From the NCBI GenBank assembly GCA_026874595.1, contig CM049312.1, positions 75,182,429 to 75,246,428 on the forward strand: a stretch of DNA of 64,000 nt. The letters are read 5' to 3'. Numbering within the stretch: the stretch's first letter is position 1; every line of letters begins with the position of its first letter. The notes under the pieces are model-generated. The model saw nothing but the letters and a program-made list of their open reading frames with translations. It had not been told where the DNA came from and searched no databases. Positions 48,023-62,100 of this stretch are shown here, in pieces. A program made the position numbers and the translations under genes. The DNA is from Sipunculus nudus (Eukaryota > Annelida > Sipuncula > Golfingiida > Sipunculidae).

Positions 48023-49884
48023 TATGATAACTGCTACATGAGAAGTGTAACATGCATAATATTTATTATTATTCTACTGCAAGCGTATGTCTGTACAGCA
48101 AGATTATAAATCTACACACATATAAATGGCCATATTATAAAAGTTCCAATGGATTTGCCATACCTATTTTGCGCATTTTTTTTATTTGGTTCACATTTCC
48201 TAGCAGTGAGCTCACAGTAATATTCATTATTCAGGGCTTGATATTGACTTTTTAAAATGCTTGACCCACTGAGCAAGTATGACCTACATAAATTTGGACT
48301 GGCACTAAAATAAGTAAATGTGGACAGGCTGCAAAATGTGCTCCAATTCACTGTTTTACCAGTTTTATTTTATATCAGACAATTAACAGGAGGTTTAGGG
48401 TAATGACATATTATTGATATGTTTGAACTGGACAAATGTTTTGGAAATTTGATGGAGATATAAGATAAAGTTTTCACTGAATCCACTTGCCCAGTCAGAC
48501 AAGTAAGAGGCAACTTTCCTTTGCCCTGCCACTTTTTACTTGCCCCAGAAAAGCAGGCAACCATGAATGTCATGTTCTATAAATGGTGCTCTTGCCCTTA
48601 AGTATTGGCAATTTAGATATCATGAACTTTCATGTGGAACATTTCCAGAATGGAGTCACATTTTTCTTAATTCTTCCAGCTAGCTTGAATAATTCAATTT
48701 TGCCTTAACTGGTGAATTAAAAAAAAAATCCTTTGCTTGTGCCATTATGTTTTTGTCCTGATTTCCATAGATTAATCAATATTAAATTATATATATATAT
48801 ATGCTAGCTTCCCAATGGAATGTAAACATACAAGAATTTGGTATTATAATCCTTAAGAAGTTACAAGTATAAAAATATCACCTGGTTATTAACTAATCAC
48901 ATCATCTAAAAACATACAACTGGATTACCTGAACATTTACAGCAATGAATATCATTTATAAATCACTAATGCACAGGTAAGTTTCAATATGAAAACCTAT
49001 CCATCCATTGAAAAAATGACCACCTTGTCATTAAATCTCACTCTAATAAGTCAGTTTCCACTGACGCTAATAAAAACAGTCTTCAAAAATACCCTCAAAA
49101 AGCAAATGCACCCTCAAAAAGCAAATGCAGTCTGATTGACCATATCTTCCTTCATGAAAAGTAAATTTCACTTTTCACCTACTCTGTCTCTGTATTTCAT
49201 TTTTCTCAGTAAACTGCCACAAGGGTTAAAGCAAAAATGATCCATTAAGTTTTCAGTGACGAACTTTGAACTTTTTTTTTAAGAAACTTTCTAACTGGAT
49301 GTTTTTGTTCATTCCTGAAAAATTATAAGCTTATATATTCAGCATACTGTAAGTGTCAGCATGTTATTTAAACCTAATATTTTTACAGATTTGAAGGTCT
49401 AATTAACATAAATGTATGCATGTAAATACAAACTTATTTATTAATAGTTTGGCATACATGACAACTGGCGTCCTGATTTTAGACTCAAGTATAGTAGTTT
49501 TTATCACTGGAGCACTCCTTGAACCATTAAGGTCTGGAACCACATAGTATAAATTAGCTTGAAAAAAACAGTTTTATATATTCCTTGTGTCTGTTAAGCT
49601 GTAGGAGCCATATTTCTATCCACTACAGTGTAAAGCACATTACTAGCTTGATAATTCATTGATTTTAAATGAAGACACTTTCATGTACTATAAAATTTGA
49701 ACATCTCCCACAATATGCTATGTTTCACAAAATCGGCACCAGAGCAATTCTGGTATTTCTGTAAATAATATCACTAACAGACAAATCTTTGGGTGAAGTG
49801 AGTGAGCAAAAAAGAAGTTATACAGAAATACAAATAGGAAACATATCACTCATGGCTTGCACAAACATCGCTGATCTCACTTTA

Positions 49885-50035
49885 ATGTGTCCTTGTATCA
49901 CCCCCATGTGTCCCCATATCACCCTATATGTGTGACAGTGTCCACATGTCATCCCATGTCTACATTCCACCTATGTGTCCCCATATCTCCTCCTGTCACC
50001 CCCTGTGTATGCATGTCACCCCATCTGTCTTCATT
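49885..50035. repeat. Degenerate CATGTGTCCCCATATCACCC minisatellite
   Basis: About seven imperfect units of 18-22 bases mixing CATGTGTCCC, CATATCACCC and CATGTCACCCC. Pyrimidine-rich on the + strand. Confidence 0.7.
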
Positions 50036-50660
50036 TCTCTCACTTCTTGAGATCATCTCAATATTTCCTGGCATTAACCTGATGTTCACCCGATGTTTAA
50101 ACAGACGTCCTGTCAGGATACATCGGGGCGGACACTGGTGATGTGCAAGCCTTGTCATAGCTGAACCTCACATTCACAGTGATCATTATAAAGTACAAAG
50201 TCCCATAAATGCCAGGAACCATTGTGGTCCTGGCATTGAATATGACTCAAAAATTCTTCTGAGAGTGTGATAATGTTAGAACAAACAAATGTGTTAATAA
50301 ATACCATCTCTCTCATACATCAGAGATCAATAGTAGCGTTACATAATATGTACAATTCAGACCATAAACCTTAACAAACTCAGAAAAATATTAATCACTC
50401 AGCCTCACAAATCCACTCATTAAAATGATAAATCATTAATATATAAATTGAATGAATACTTTTCATATTAGATTTAGTATTTTAGCTCAGCTATCATAAA
50501 CATAACTCATGTTATTACAACTGAGTATCTATAAATTATAGATCTGATTATATTTAAACAATATTATACGCCAAATTATTAGCTGATGGCTTCTTTGCCA
50601 GATCTAGAGTTACCACAATCATACTGTCACTTGTTACTTTCTCAATTGACTTTTTTTTAA

Positions 50661-51130
50661 AGGCATCCAATCACCTACCTTTTTTGTAAAATTTATGATT
50701 TCTGACTTATTCTGTGTACATATCAAAGAACTGTAAAGTAATTCTTGTTATGAAGAATTTTTATTAATCCTCTGTGAGAAATGTATGAGCAAGTTTATTT
50801 ACAAGTTGACAATAACAAAACCAAAATGTGTAACCTAAGGTGGTTGGATGCATATATGCTGATATGCTTATATATGCTTTGTTGAAAGGTCTCTAATTTA
50901 GTCATTAGAAACACCCTTTGCAAAACACTGGTCTGTCTGATGAGCTGCCAGATGTCCTTCTTAAATGTTTTTGGAATCTTTTGGTGGGCCCCTCCCATGT
51001 TATAAACACAAGGACATAAACAATATGTACAGCCCATATATGGTGGGATTTGCGTTTTCTGGCCTTTTTTTATAAAAGGTTTAAGGGAATATCTTTAGTT
51101 GATAGAAGTCAGATAATTGAATAGACCCTT
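50661..51130 (+). mobile_element. AAGG-ended MITE, copy 2 (~470 bp)
   Basis: Left end TTAAAGGCATCCAATCACCT, right end (inverse) TTAAAGGGTCTATTCAATTA. The ends allow either a TA or a TTAA target duplication, so mariner-like or piggyBac-like cannot be told apart. Same orientation as copy 1 at 38034-38500. Confidence 0.7.
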
Positions 51131-51885
51131 TAATTTTAAATGACAAATAAAACTCAGGTCATCTTTTCTTCCTACATATTTCTATTAAATCTCAACTTAT
51201 GAGTCTTCATGGTCTTATCAATTGATCACATACCCTGGTAGGTATGTACAGCAATAAATATCTTGCCATACTGTAAATTATGTTGTAACCCTGTTCATAT
51301 GATCTTGCTCTTAACCTAGACATTGCCCTTGACTTTCACGTCTCAACCTAAGTATGTAATAATGCTTACTCTGTAGAAGCAAACAATTTACACAGCGGCA
51401 TGAACATAGGTATACATAGCCTGTATAAGGGCTGAAAAACACATGATTACTGTGCAATATGATATATATTGAGATACTTCACTTGCTATAAATAACATTA
51501 TACAATATATTTCTCTTCTTTGTTCAAGTTCACCATGATTTTGTCTCCACACTTCATGAATAATGAATAATGAAACAGCACCTCCCATTGGCTTGATCTT
51601 GCAGCAGCTAGCCAATCAGATGCTGATTAACTGACTTCTGACCAATGAAGTTCACCTTATATATGCTGAGCCACGGACTTGTACAAAATGCAAGATGTTG
51701 CTAGCTAAATGTCAGACTATCTGTCAGTTGGTTATATACTGTCAATATGTCAATACAACATTTCTGACAATATACTGATACAATATCTGAATATGTGCCA
51801 GTTTTGCGCATATTGGTGCACCCTGTCAATCATTACAGCCATATTCAGTATGTAAATTAATTTAGTGTAGCAGTGTACAGTAGTG

Positions 51886-52089
51886 TACTATTTTGAACAA
51901 ACTGAGTATGAATCATAAATACAAATATCTTTGCTTCAAATTTTTATAAAGCTAACATTCCATAAATGCGTATGCAGAATGTATGTATACTATTTTGAAC
52001 AAACTAATTATTAATCAAACATACAAATGTCTTTGCTTCAAATTATCATAAAGCTAGCATTCCATAAATGTGTATGCAGTATGTATGCC
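51886..52089. repeat. ~102-bp tandem duplication
   Basis: TACTATTTTGAACAAACT..TTTGCTTCAAATT..TAAAGCTAGCATTCCATAAA ending in GTATGCAG.ATGTATG is present twice in a row with about 15% difference. Confidence 0.85.
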
Positions 52090-52991
52090 TATGCAGCACA
52101 TATGTGTATGCAGCTAGAAAACAGATGCCTGCGATTCCATAATATGTATGCATATGCTGTATGTGTGCAGCAAAATTTGGGATATATAGTAAAGTACTGG
52201 AGGAGTAGAGAAAACCAGAGCGATGCCCTATCACCGTTGTCAAAATGTTGAATTACCCTGACTATTACCGTGCGTATGCACTTTCAACTGCTACCATGAT
52301 TGAAACAGGCTGCATATGCATAATATTATGTACATACACATACATACTGCTTAAAAATATATATGGAATCAGCCCAAGAGAACAGAATGTGTGATTCATT
52401 TCCTTTCGTTATTAGCTTGTTATTTTGAACATTTTCACTTTAATATTACAAGGTAAAGAGACAACCCCTGAAAGTGAAAGGATCATGTATTTTTTGTGCC
52501 ATGCTAACTTTTGAGATTTTGAGTCTTCTGTCAAAGGCTATGGCACCAGCTATAAACCAACTGTTCATGCCAATGATGCAACACAATTTTTCATTCAATC
52601 TAAATTATCATCTATGGACAAACAATAATTTACTAACTTTTCAAAACTTACATGTAATTATACCTTGAGGATAAACCTTGTACTGTTTCCTTTAACAAAG
52701 TAACAAATTCTGCCGCCCCTCATGTTTGTAAGGAAATTGCACATTTATAAACAAAAATAATGAGAAAATTACAAAAGCTAATATCAAAATTGATTACTGC
52801 ATTAATAAATGCAGTTCCCTTTCTTCCCTAATTTGTCTTATTAATTGGACCCTTGATGGGAGAAGTTAAAACGGAAATTTTATCAAATATATATAAATTT
52901 TGTGACTTCCTTCTGATATAGTAAAGTCTATCAGGAGGTTTTGAGTCACCATTTGTTATAAAATCTAACAAAGAATTAGTAAGTTGCCCTA

Positions 52992-53120
52992 TCATTGGTA
53001 CTGTGGTCGTTTTTCCAGGAATGCTGCAAGTTTACTTGGGAAATCCGTCATCACACCTGTGGCGCCAATCTTGAAAGCTCGTTCAAATTCATCCTCATCA
53101 TTCAACACCCAGAGATAGGT
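52992..53120 (-). CDS. GDPD1: GDPD last coding exon with TGA stop
   Basis: Encodes TYLWVLNDEDEFERAFKIGA, then TGVMTDFPSKLAAFLEKRPQ and a short tail. GATGVMTD.P is the hallmark C-terminal GP-PDE motif. Confidence 0.94.
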   Translation of the reverse strand, partial: TYLWVLNDEDEFERAFKIGATGVMTDFPSKLAAFLEKRPQYQ

Positions 53121-56100
53121 CTGAAAATGCACAAAAAGATGTTGATAATTGTGAAAGTCATAGGAAAGTGGTTCATATATAATTCATTTACCACAGTCAA
53201 TATGTTAATCTCAAACATGTTATTTTCTGGTAGACTGTTGAGCTGAAATTCATTTTACATATATATGCTTATTATGAAGCAGTTACAATACACCATTATC
53301 CTTAAAGTCAATATGTTGACATTCTGCTGGAATTCTATGTGCCACAATTATGGACAATGACTTACCTGAATTCCTCGTTTTTCCAAATGTTCAAACATAC
53401 ATTTGCTCATGAGTAAAAAGTCACAAACTCTGACCAGCAAGCGGAACTTCCATCCAAATTGAGTGTGGAACTTCCCTGGTCTGAAAGCACATAAAACACA
53501 TGTTAACAATATAAATACAGCATGCAAAAACCCAACACTTATATAATCAATATTTCAGAATACACAAATTAATACAATTTCTAATCAAATGTAATTGCTC
53601 AAAACATTCAGCAAAAACAATGATGAAAACAATATCCCTCCCCCCCCCCCAAAAAAAAAAATTTTGTTTGGCAAAAAAAAAAAAAAAAAACTGTCAGACT
53701 CACAAAGTCCCTTCCCCTAACCAGGAAAAGTGGCACACTGTGGCACCCAATCGTTGGAAATCATAGCATAGCATTGGCAAGGGAGTGGAATTTTAGTAAA
53801 TGCAGCAAAAAAACTGCAACAGGTGATACCTGCTTTCAATATCGTTAAATCTTGTCTGATTTTGGTGGATGACTACAGCATTAAGATTATTTCTGGTTCA
53901 GGTACTTGAGAAAATGCTAGGCATACTGATGGCAAAGAAAATCTTCCTCCATTATATAACACTTACGTGAGAAGAATGCTGGGCATAATAATCTCATAGA
54001 AATTTTCCTCTATAGGCACAAATGGTAGCAGTCCACTGTAGAAGAGCAGCACCAGCTTAATGCAGCGACGTATTGACACCAACAGATGGATGTTGGGATT
54101 CTGTAATGTAAAACACAAACATGTATCATGAAGATTTACAATACATTATCAGTGATTTGATGTGTTTCAGTGTTAATACAAAACATGACTCTTGGCCATG
54201 GTGCTCAGCACAACCTCAGGCCACTGAAATCGACAGTAACAATCGTTTAATACTCAATGGACACTTGTTACCTATAAAGCTGTTTTCACACCACAAGCTT
54301 GTCGAATTTAGTGTCTTAAAATTAAACAAACAGTATTCAATACTCTTCCTGTTCATACTGCAACAGAAAAAAAATGTATTTATCCAGATCACCATCTGAA
54401 TACAGGAATTTTTAAATTGTCCCAATATTGATTTTCAACCAAAATAATGTTTTTGTTAGTATAAGTCCTACCAGATGGCAGCACCTAGAAACACCTGGAC
54501 TATTTCTTCTAAAGCTGGCAGCTGTCAAAAAGTCCAGAACTCAGCTCTGATGGGGTTAATTACATGTCCGGTTCAGTGTTGAATTATCAGAGTCTAGCCG
54601 TAACTGTAACTTCTTACCAGGTACTGCACTGAATTATTATCTGGTTGAAGTTAAACTCCACTTTTAGATCTACTATATCTTCTTCCTCAAACTGACCATA
54701 TCTGTTGTTGTATGCTGTCTTGTGTAATTGTGACAGATTTTTGGAAGGGATCCATTGTATACCACAGGTCTTAATATTTTATTTATGAACAGTTCAGTAA
54801 GAAATTTCATTTAATTTGATTCAGCCTCCAATAGGGCTTTATACTGTAGTAAGGCAAAACAATAAAATAAGGTTTGGTTCTCAGGCACTTTTTTTCAGAA
54901 ATCAATGTGGGCGGGCGTTTTTTTATTTTTTTATTTTTATGTTTGTTTCGATATAAATGTCAAATGATAAGGGAAAAGCATGATGATAACAGTTTTATTT
55001 TGCTAAACAAGTAAAAGCACTATACATAACAAAGTAAATTTAATCAAAATTGTATGATTTTATCTTTTGAAAGAAATGTCCGAGCGGCTGGAGCTCAAAA
55101 TTTGTAATTTTCTTTTGAAAATCAAAATGAAAAAGTTTGATTCTGGGTTTTAAAATTGAAGTGGGGGGTGCCTGAGAACCACACCTTTTATTTTTTTTGG
55201 CCTAATCATTAAATTTTACATTTTGTATAAATGTGCAACTTTCACATTCTATATTTTATCAATTAAATTTATGCATCTAACTCCTTAATTAGAGTTGTGC
55301 CTAAATTAAGAAGCGGATCACTTTAATTTGTTATCTCAGCTGTAGGTTGGTACACATCAGGATTTCTTCAGATCATTGGCTGCTCCAAAATCAAGGCACA
55401 TCTAACACATAAAAAACAAGAGCACCGCAAGTCTTGTGTCCTCTGACCTCATCAAATATGCATGAATTTTGCTGGGAATCAAACTTAGGCGAGATATTAT
55501 ATACCAGCAGATTAATATTTTCTCTTGAGTTTTCTCAAAATCCAACATATTCCTGGTAATTAAATGTGGCAACACAACAAATTAGCCTAGTGACCTCTGA
55601 CCTAATTAAATATGCATGGATTTTGCCCATTATTGAACTCGGGCCAGATTATCTATTGTTAACAGTTCTGGTGATTTTTGTGAGAATCCATTCAAGCCTC
55701 GGTAAGTTATCACAGTGACACTAAAAGTTAACAGACAGACAGATGGTGGGTATACCATAAAACGTCCAGTTATATATGGACATATAAAAATTCATAAAAA
55801 TTCAATTTGTTGAATCCTACCCCTGTAGATTCTGTAACTTTAGTCAAACCTCTTGGCGCAGGGACTTACATTTTTGTAGCTGTAGCTTTTGAGTGTATCT
55901 CACACTCATCATCTGAGCCATTGTAAAGCATGCCAGACTGCTGACGATTACCGTGGGATATGGTTGAAACCTGCAGCTACAAAGTATGTAGGTCCCCGAG
56001 TTGAGAGTTTTTGCTAAAGACATGAAAATGAAATGATTTTCTTCTTGGTTTTAAGAATGGAAAAATCAGCCAAGTAGAAAGATTGTCTTCTTTAATCATT

Positions 56101-59100
56101 AAACATGAGAGAAGTCATATATAAAGAGAGGCTGATTTGTATTAAAATAAAAACCATTTAAATCCTTTAAAGTTAAAAAATACAGCTTTGTCTTTGCACA
56201 TATATTTGTGTATCAGATTCTCCAAATATCTATTTATTCAAGTTTCTATGAACTATTTATTCATGTATGAGCCAAAATAGCATATGAATACTCTATAAAC
56301 CTGTTTAAGTTTTTTTATGAAAGTAAGTATTTTTGGGGGACTTGGACATGATTTCTAATTGACTCAAATTCAAAGAAGGTGGACTTGGACTTAAACCTCA
56401 AGGACTTGGACTTGAACTCGACTGGACTGGGACTTGCACTTGGACTCAGATAGTATGGACTCGACAACAAAACTGCACAGGGACATATTTATATTCATGA
56501 GAAAGGTCACAGAACCATCAACGTCTGGTGCAGCAGTCAATGGTCTGGATAGCTCTGTGGGCCAAAATCTAAGTTGGCCATAATAATTTATTTTCTATAT
56601 ATGTTAAGCATAATCTCAGTCAAAACTGAGTGACAGAAAATCATTTTTTTTCCCATGTACATGTGGCTAATCAAAGTCTATGTGTCTATAATGTTTGAAT
56701 TCTTGTTTTGATTCTGATCAGAGGAGACAATTATGATTCTGATCAACATATTTAAATAACACCTGTAAGAAAAGGACAAACATAAATATACCAACCCCAT
56801 ATTCTTGGTCTAAATTACCTTATGGAAATGAAAACAAGGATCCAGGAGATATATACACACAGTAAAACCTCACCTTATGAACACCTTAGTTTAGCGGCCA
56901 CCTCATTATAACGACCACATTTTCACGGTCCCAATTCATTTTTGTTCTCTATATCAGACCTTGCTTAAATGACAACACAAAATCACTACCATTTTATTGC
57001 GGTCCCATAGTAATAATTTTGAGGTTTCCCTGTATATATAAATTATGTATTACTGGACTGATGTTCATGAATAATGCCCATAAATTAACTTGCAGAAACA
57101 AAATATGTACCTTAAAATATAAATTTATCAATAATGTCATGTCAGAAAAATGAACAGTTCTACAAACTGTTGGGGCAAATTATTTGAGTGAGCTGACAAA
57201 TTGTTCATTTATTTAAACTGGTCAAGACAAAATACCTGGAATTTGTCAGCTTGTGGAAAGGATAAAGGTATGTATGACAGTTCTAGGAAAGTTGCAGATG
57301 AACCATACCAAGCTTATTTCACTCTATACGAAATCTTTAAGAATGAAGTTTTTGATACACACAAATATGATTTCACTGAAGGTACTGAGGCATCAATACT
57401 ACATTTTTTTAAAATAAGTCCACCCAATCATTTGTGAGAGAAACACAGTGGTGGGGCAGTCATCCCATTAAGCCTGCAGAGCACTCACTCTCAGACCAGG
57501 GTGGGGCCAATTGTGAAAAATATCACCTCCTTGGTTAGATTTGAACTCACAATCTCGCGGCTTTGAGTCCTGTGCTCTTCCACTAGACCACAGAAGCTGG
57601 TTACTACTGAGGACTTAGCACTCATTCACCCCCCTAAAATATGATCCATGAAAAATAGAGCAGCAGTCCTGTAGGACTTGTCATGGCATTTGAGGCAAGC
57701 TATTCACATATCTAACCACTGAGGCTTTGGGCAGTTAACGTTATACAATAAGATCATATGTGGTTAATTTTATTTTTAGCTTTATTTAATTACATTTTTT
57801 AAAATTTTGACAAAAACTAGATGTGTTGGAATGACACGAATGCCCCCGCCTGGAGCAAATTAGAAATATTTGTTAAATTTTGTAAAAAAATTTTTAAGTT
57901 CAGGAGCTGTCATATGGTCAAAAGTCAATCAACAAGGGCAAAATGCAAACTGGATCTGTAACGGGTCATTATCAAGCAACACACCAATAATCAAGCTAGT
58001 ATCTGCAGGCATTGTGAAAAAAAGTCCAAACATGTGCATTTTTAAAAAAAATTCTGTTTTTCATGAAATTTTATATGTTCATGAACATATGAACAAGTTC
58101 AGGATCTGTCATATGGTCAAAAAAAGGTCAACTGGGACGAAACGCGAACTCAATCTTTAGTGGTCATTAAGCGCCAACAGACCAAACATTAGGCCAGTAT
58201 CTGTGAGCATTGCATTGCGAAACTGGAATATTAGCAAAAGCTGATAATCAATTATAAATTTTAATTGGAGAGGTATGTACCATATTTCAAAACAATCCAC
58301 CAAATTCTTCCTGAAAAATAAGCTCCTAAGTTTTTTTCTATTCTGAGCTCTGTGACCTTGAAAAGTAGGTCAAGACCACCCATCTTTGAACTTGACCAAG
58401 ATTTTGTAAATATGCAATAGCACTGAAGAAATGAAGTTCCTGTGTTGAATTCCTTCGGAGATATCTGCACAAAAGGCCAAAATTGTAAAAATCCGATAAA
58501 AATCCATGAAAAAATCAGAAATTGTAGGTGGTGCCACCAAAATTGTGCAGCACATACAGACCATCTTTCCCAATAATCATAGTAAGATTTTTGAAAATCC
58601 ACACAATGCTTATTGAGATATAAGCTTCTGAGTGTTTTTCTATAATCAACTCTAAAACAAAGAAAAATAGGTCAAGGTCACCCATCTTCAAACTTGCTTG
58701 AGATTTTATCGATATACATCTTCACTGATGAGATATAATTCCAACGGTGAATCCTTTTAGAGATATCCCACTCACAAGGTAAAAGTTAACGGACGCCGAA
58801 CGTACACTGGACGGATGGACACTGGACGGACGGCACGACAGACACACGGACAGCTTTGGTGACGACAATAGCCCATCAGCCTATGAAAAAGGCTAAAAAA
58901 GGCTGTACCTGTACATTTCTCATAAATTTCTATTTTTCATGAAATTTTCTATGTTTAGGAGCAATCAAACAGTCAAAAGTAGGTCAACTTGGACAAAACA
59001 CGACTTCGATCTTTAATAACTGGTCATTATCTGCCCACACACCATAAATCAGGCCAATATCTGCAGGCATTGCAAAAAAAAGTCCATACATGTGCATTTC

Positions 59101-62100
59101 TCATGAAAATTTCTATTTTTCATGAAATTTTCTATGTTCAGGAGCCGTCAAACGGTCAAAAGTAGGTCAAACAGGACAAAAACGCGAACTCGATCTGTAA
59201 CTGGTCATTATCTGCAGACAAACCAAAAATCAGGCCAATATCTGCAGGCATTGCAAAAAAAAGTCCGTACATGTGTATTTGTCATGACAATTTCTATTTT
59301 TCATGAAATTTCTATGTTCAGGAGCCGTAAAACGGTCAAAAGTAGGTCAACCAGGACGAAACGCAAACTCTATCTGTAACTGGTCATTATCTGCTCACAC
59401 ACAAAAAATCAGGCCAATTTCTGCAGGCATTGCAAAAAAGGTCTGTAAATGTGTATTTGTCATGAAAATTTTATTGTTCATGAAATTTTCTATGTTTACG
59501 AGCTGTAAAACGGTCAAAAATAGGTCAACCGGGACAAAGCGCGAACTCAATCTGTAACTGGTCATTATCTGCCCACAAACAAAAAAATCAGGCCAATATC
59601 TGCAGGCATTGCGAAAAAAATTCCGTACAACTGTTTGATTTCGGAATGACGGAATGACAGAATGACGGCCATGGGTAAAACTATATGCCCCGGCCACTTT
59701 GTGGCCAGTATTACACAGGCCCAACTGGCCTATAAATTTTTCAAACAAACTTCATAGCCTGTCTCATTTGTAGGATGTGAATTCAACCTTACTCTTGGTC
59801 AGTGTTCGAGGTCTTGAGACCAGTCGTAGCCTCAAGGCTGGGTTCTGACAGCCTCAGACTCTGTCTTGGCCTCGGAAGGCAATGACTCGGAATGGGCCTT
59901 GTGCCTTCTGGCATCAGTGACATGGCCTATGGACAACTCGAGGCCGCCAAAGTTTCAAATATTTTGTATACATGCAAAAGACTTGGTTGGTGGTGACTTT
60001 GCCTCGGAGGGCCGAGACTTAGCCTAAGATGGTCTGAACTCAACAGTGCTCTTGGTACATATAAATGAACTATTGTTCATTTCGGCAAAGAAAAGTTCTT
60101 ATAACCCCTGTGAAGGCTGAATGAGCTTGTTTGTCTACATGTTGAGAGTAAAGAAGGTTACAAATGCACATTTTGACAAACAGAAAAACCACGTGACAAG
60201 AGGTGGTTGATTACGCACTATTTGAAGTTGGTGATAGCATGAAGGAACACTATCTTTTGTCATTTGTAAATGTCTAGTTCATCTGATTATCTTTATTTGA
60301 TACACACCAGATATTGAAATGGGCCTATTCAAAGTAACTGTGTGGTGTAGAGGTTGCAGGGACCAACATAACCATTTCAAATCATAAAAGTTTGACCAAA
60401 GAGGTCTGGACTTGGTAACAACGTAATATATTTTAGGAACTTACAGCTTAACACTTGTACTCTAAAAGGGTATCTAAATCATGGAATTTAACAGAGTTAT
60501 ATTTTATTGTCTAATTGATAAATAATTCATAATGAATGGCCTTTCTAGATTGATACATTGAGTATCATATTTTGTTTCATTTGACCTGTATGATAAATTA
60601 ATGAGGTTACCACCTTATAATAATGGTCATAATACTAAGGTGCTCCAAAGTCTACAATGAATGTAATTTCCAAAGTGATGACCATGCATGGCTCCTCATC
60701 TTACTGGTTCTAAGAAACTGTCCCTGTGCTTAAATTAACGGTTAGTTTGGGGAGGGGGGGGGGGGGGTTCAATGATGAGTACTATGATAGTCTGTCCACA
60801 AACAGACCAACAGTTATATTAAAGAAGTTCTGACTGTTGCCGTAAACCAATCATACAAACAGAATTTGTGAAAATCTGTTGAAAACTTTTTTTTCACCAA
60901 AATAAACACTGATGGAAAATTAACCTCCTTGTAGATGTTACTTAAAATATAAATCTAGTAATAATATGAGTAAATTTTAATCTTTTGAGCAATATGATTT
61001 CAGAGCTTCTCCCACAACTCCAAATTAATTAAAAGAATCATAAGAAAAATTATACCATTTAAATGAGGATTTAATTTTTTCTTTTATGAAATATAATGTT
61101 AAAAGTACTTCCATCAACTTCTAAGAACACTTGACAATAATACCCATCACATCAATTATTTACTTCATTTATGTGAACGATACAATGAAATACTGTAGGA
61201 CTCCACTGAGACCTGCCTTAAATGTACACTAACCTTATTTTTACACTTGGCAGCAACCACAGAACTTCGGTTACCCCAGACTGTTATATCAGTGCGATTA
61301 TATTCCATTACCAACTTAGACACCTGGAAAAAAGATAAATGCTTTTTTTCAAGCTGACATAATAATTTAGAATAATAAAAGATGCAGTCCTTTCATTGAT
61401 AAAGGTCCAATAATTCTGCCAAAAATCATTTAAGTAAACTTGAACAACAGCCTCCTAAAAATCATTTTTGTGCAATGTTACAGAAGTTGAAACATATAAG
61501 AAGACTATTGCAGCCCTAAGTTTGAAAAAGACTTACTAAAGCCACAAAACCAACTTTAACTTTCTATTGACTCTACTAAAAAAATCAATGAACCCAATAT
61601 ATTCTTATTCAATTGAAAGATCCCTACCCTAGGATAATTCTTGTAAAAATTAAATAATTCAGCTTGGCAGTTTCATCATGAAACATTTTTAAACTGAAAG
61701 AGGCTAAAATTATGAGGTTTTTGCCCGTAAAGTACAGGCTTATGTTGATAGCACAACAGAAACCTAAATTTCAAATATGATTCATGTGACCAACATTTGA
61801 CAAAACTTGGTGATGCTAGCTCCTGTCGTTTCTGAGATTGTTATGTTAGCATTCTTACTTGGCAAAATGACTAAGTTAAAATTCCTGTAACTCAACCAAA
61901 ATTCACCGAACTAAAACCATTTAAACAAACTAAAGAGAAATTGTTTCATGGATTATTTCTTTGAAAGATTGAACAATTTGGCTGGATGGTTTTAGAGTGA
62001 AAGATTTTTAAAGCTTTTTCCCTATAAAATCTAAGTAAATGTATTTAGGAAAAAAATAAGCAGAATCTGATAGAGTTTTTTAGGTGACTGATTATTTGCA

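Larger units (their letters stand above)
44207..52991. other. Intergenic, 3' flank of the GDPD gene
   Basis: Contains the inverted SINE-like pair (46118-46356), two MITEs (47620-48022, 50661-51130), a CATGTCACCCC-type minisatellite (about 49885-50035), a 20-bp duplication near 49090-49130 (CCCTCAAAAAGCAAATGCA) and a 102-bp tandem duplication (51886-52089). No clear poly(A) signal for the - strand gene could be chosen: TTTAAT at about 52440 is possible but weak. No gene recognised. Confidence 0.5.
54101..61233 (-). other. GDPD intron (7.1 kb)
   Basis: Contains a Harbinger-like MITE (54853-55202), a repeat fragment (about 55420-55790), a GGACTTGGAC-type minisatellite (about 56340-56460), a pogo-like MITE (56870-57032), a SINE-like unit (57440-57600), Helentron-like copy 3 (57817-59706), a GCCTCGGA-rich stretch (59790-60030) and a G-tract (about 60751-60767). 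No exon was found inside it. Confidence 0.6.

Noticed and set aside
54121-54399. 92-codon + strand frame antisense to the GDPD gene
   Set aside because: Intronic shadow frame without domain or splice support.
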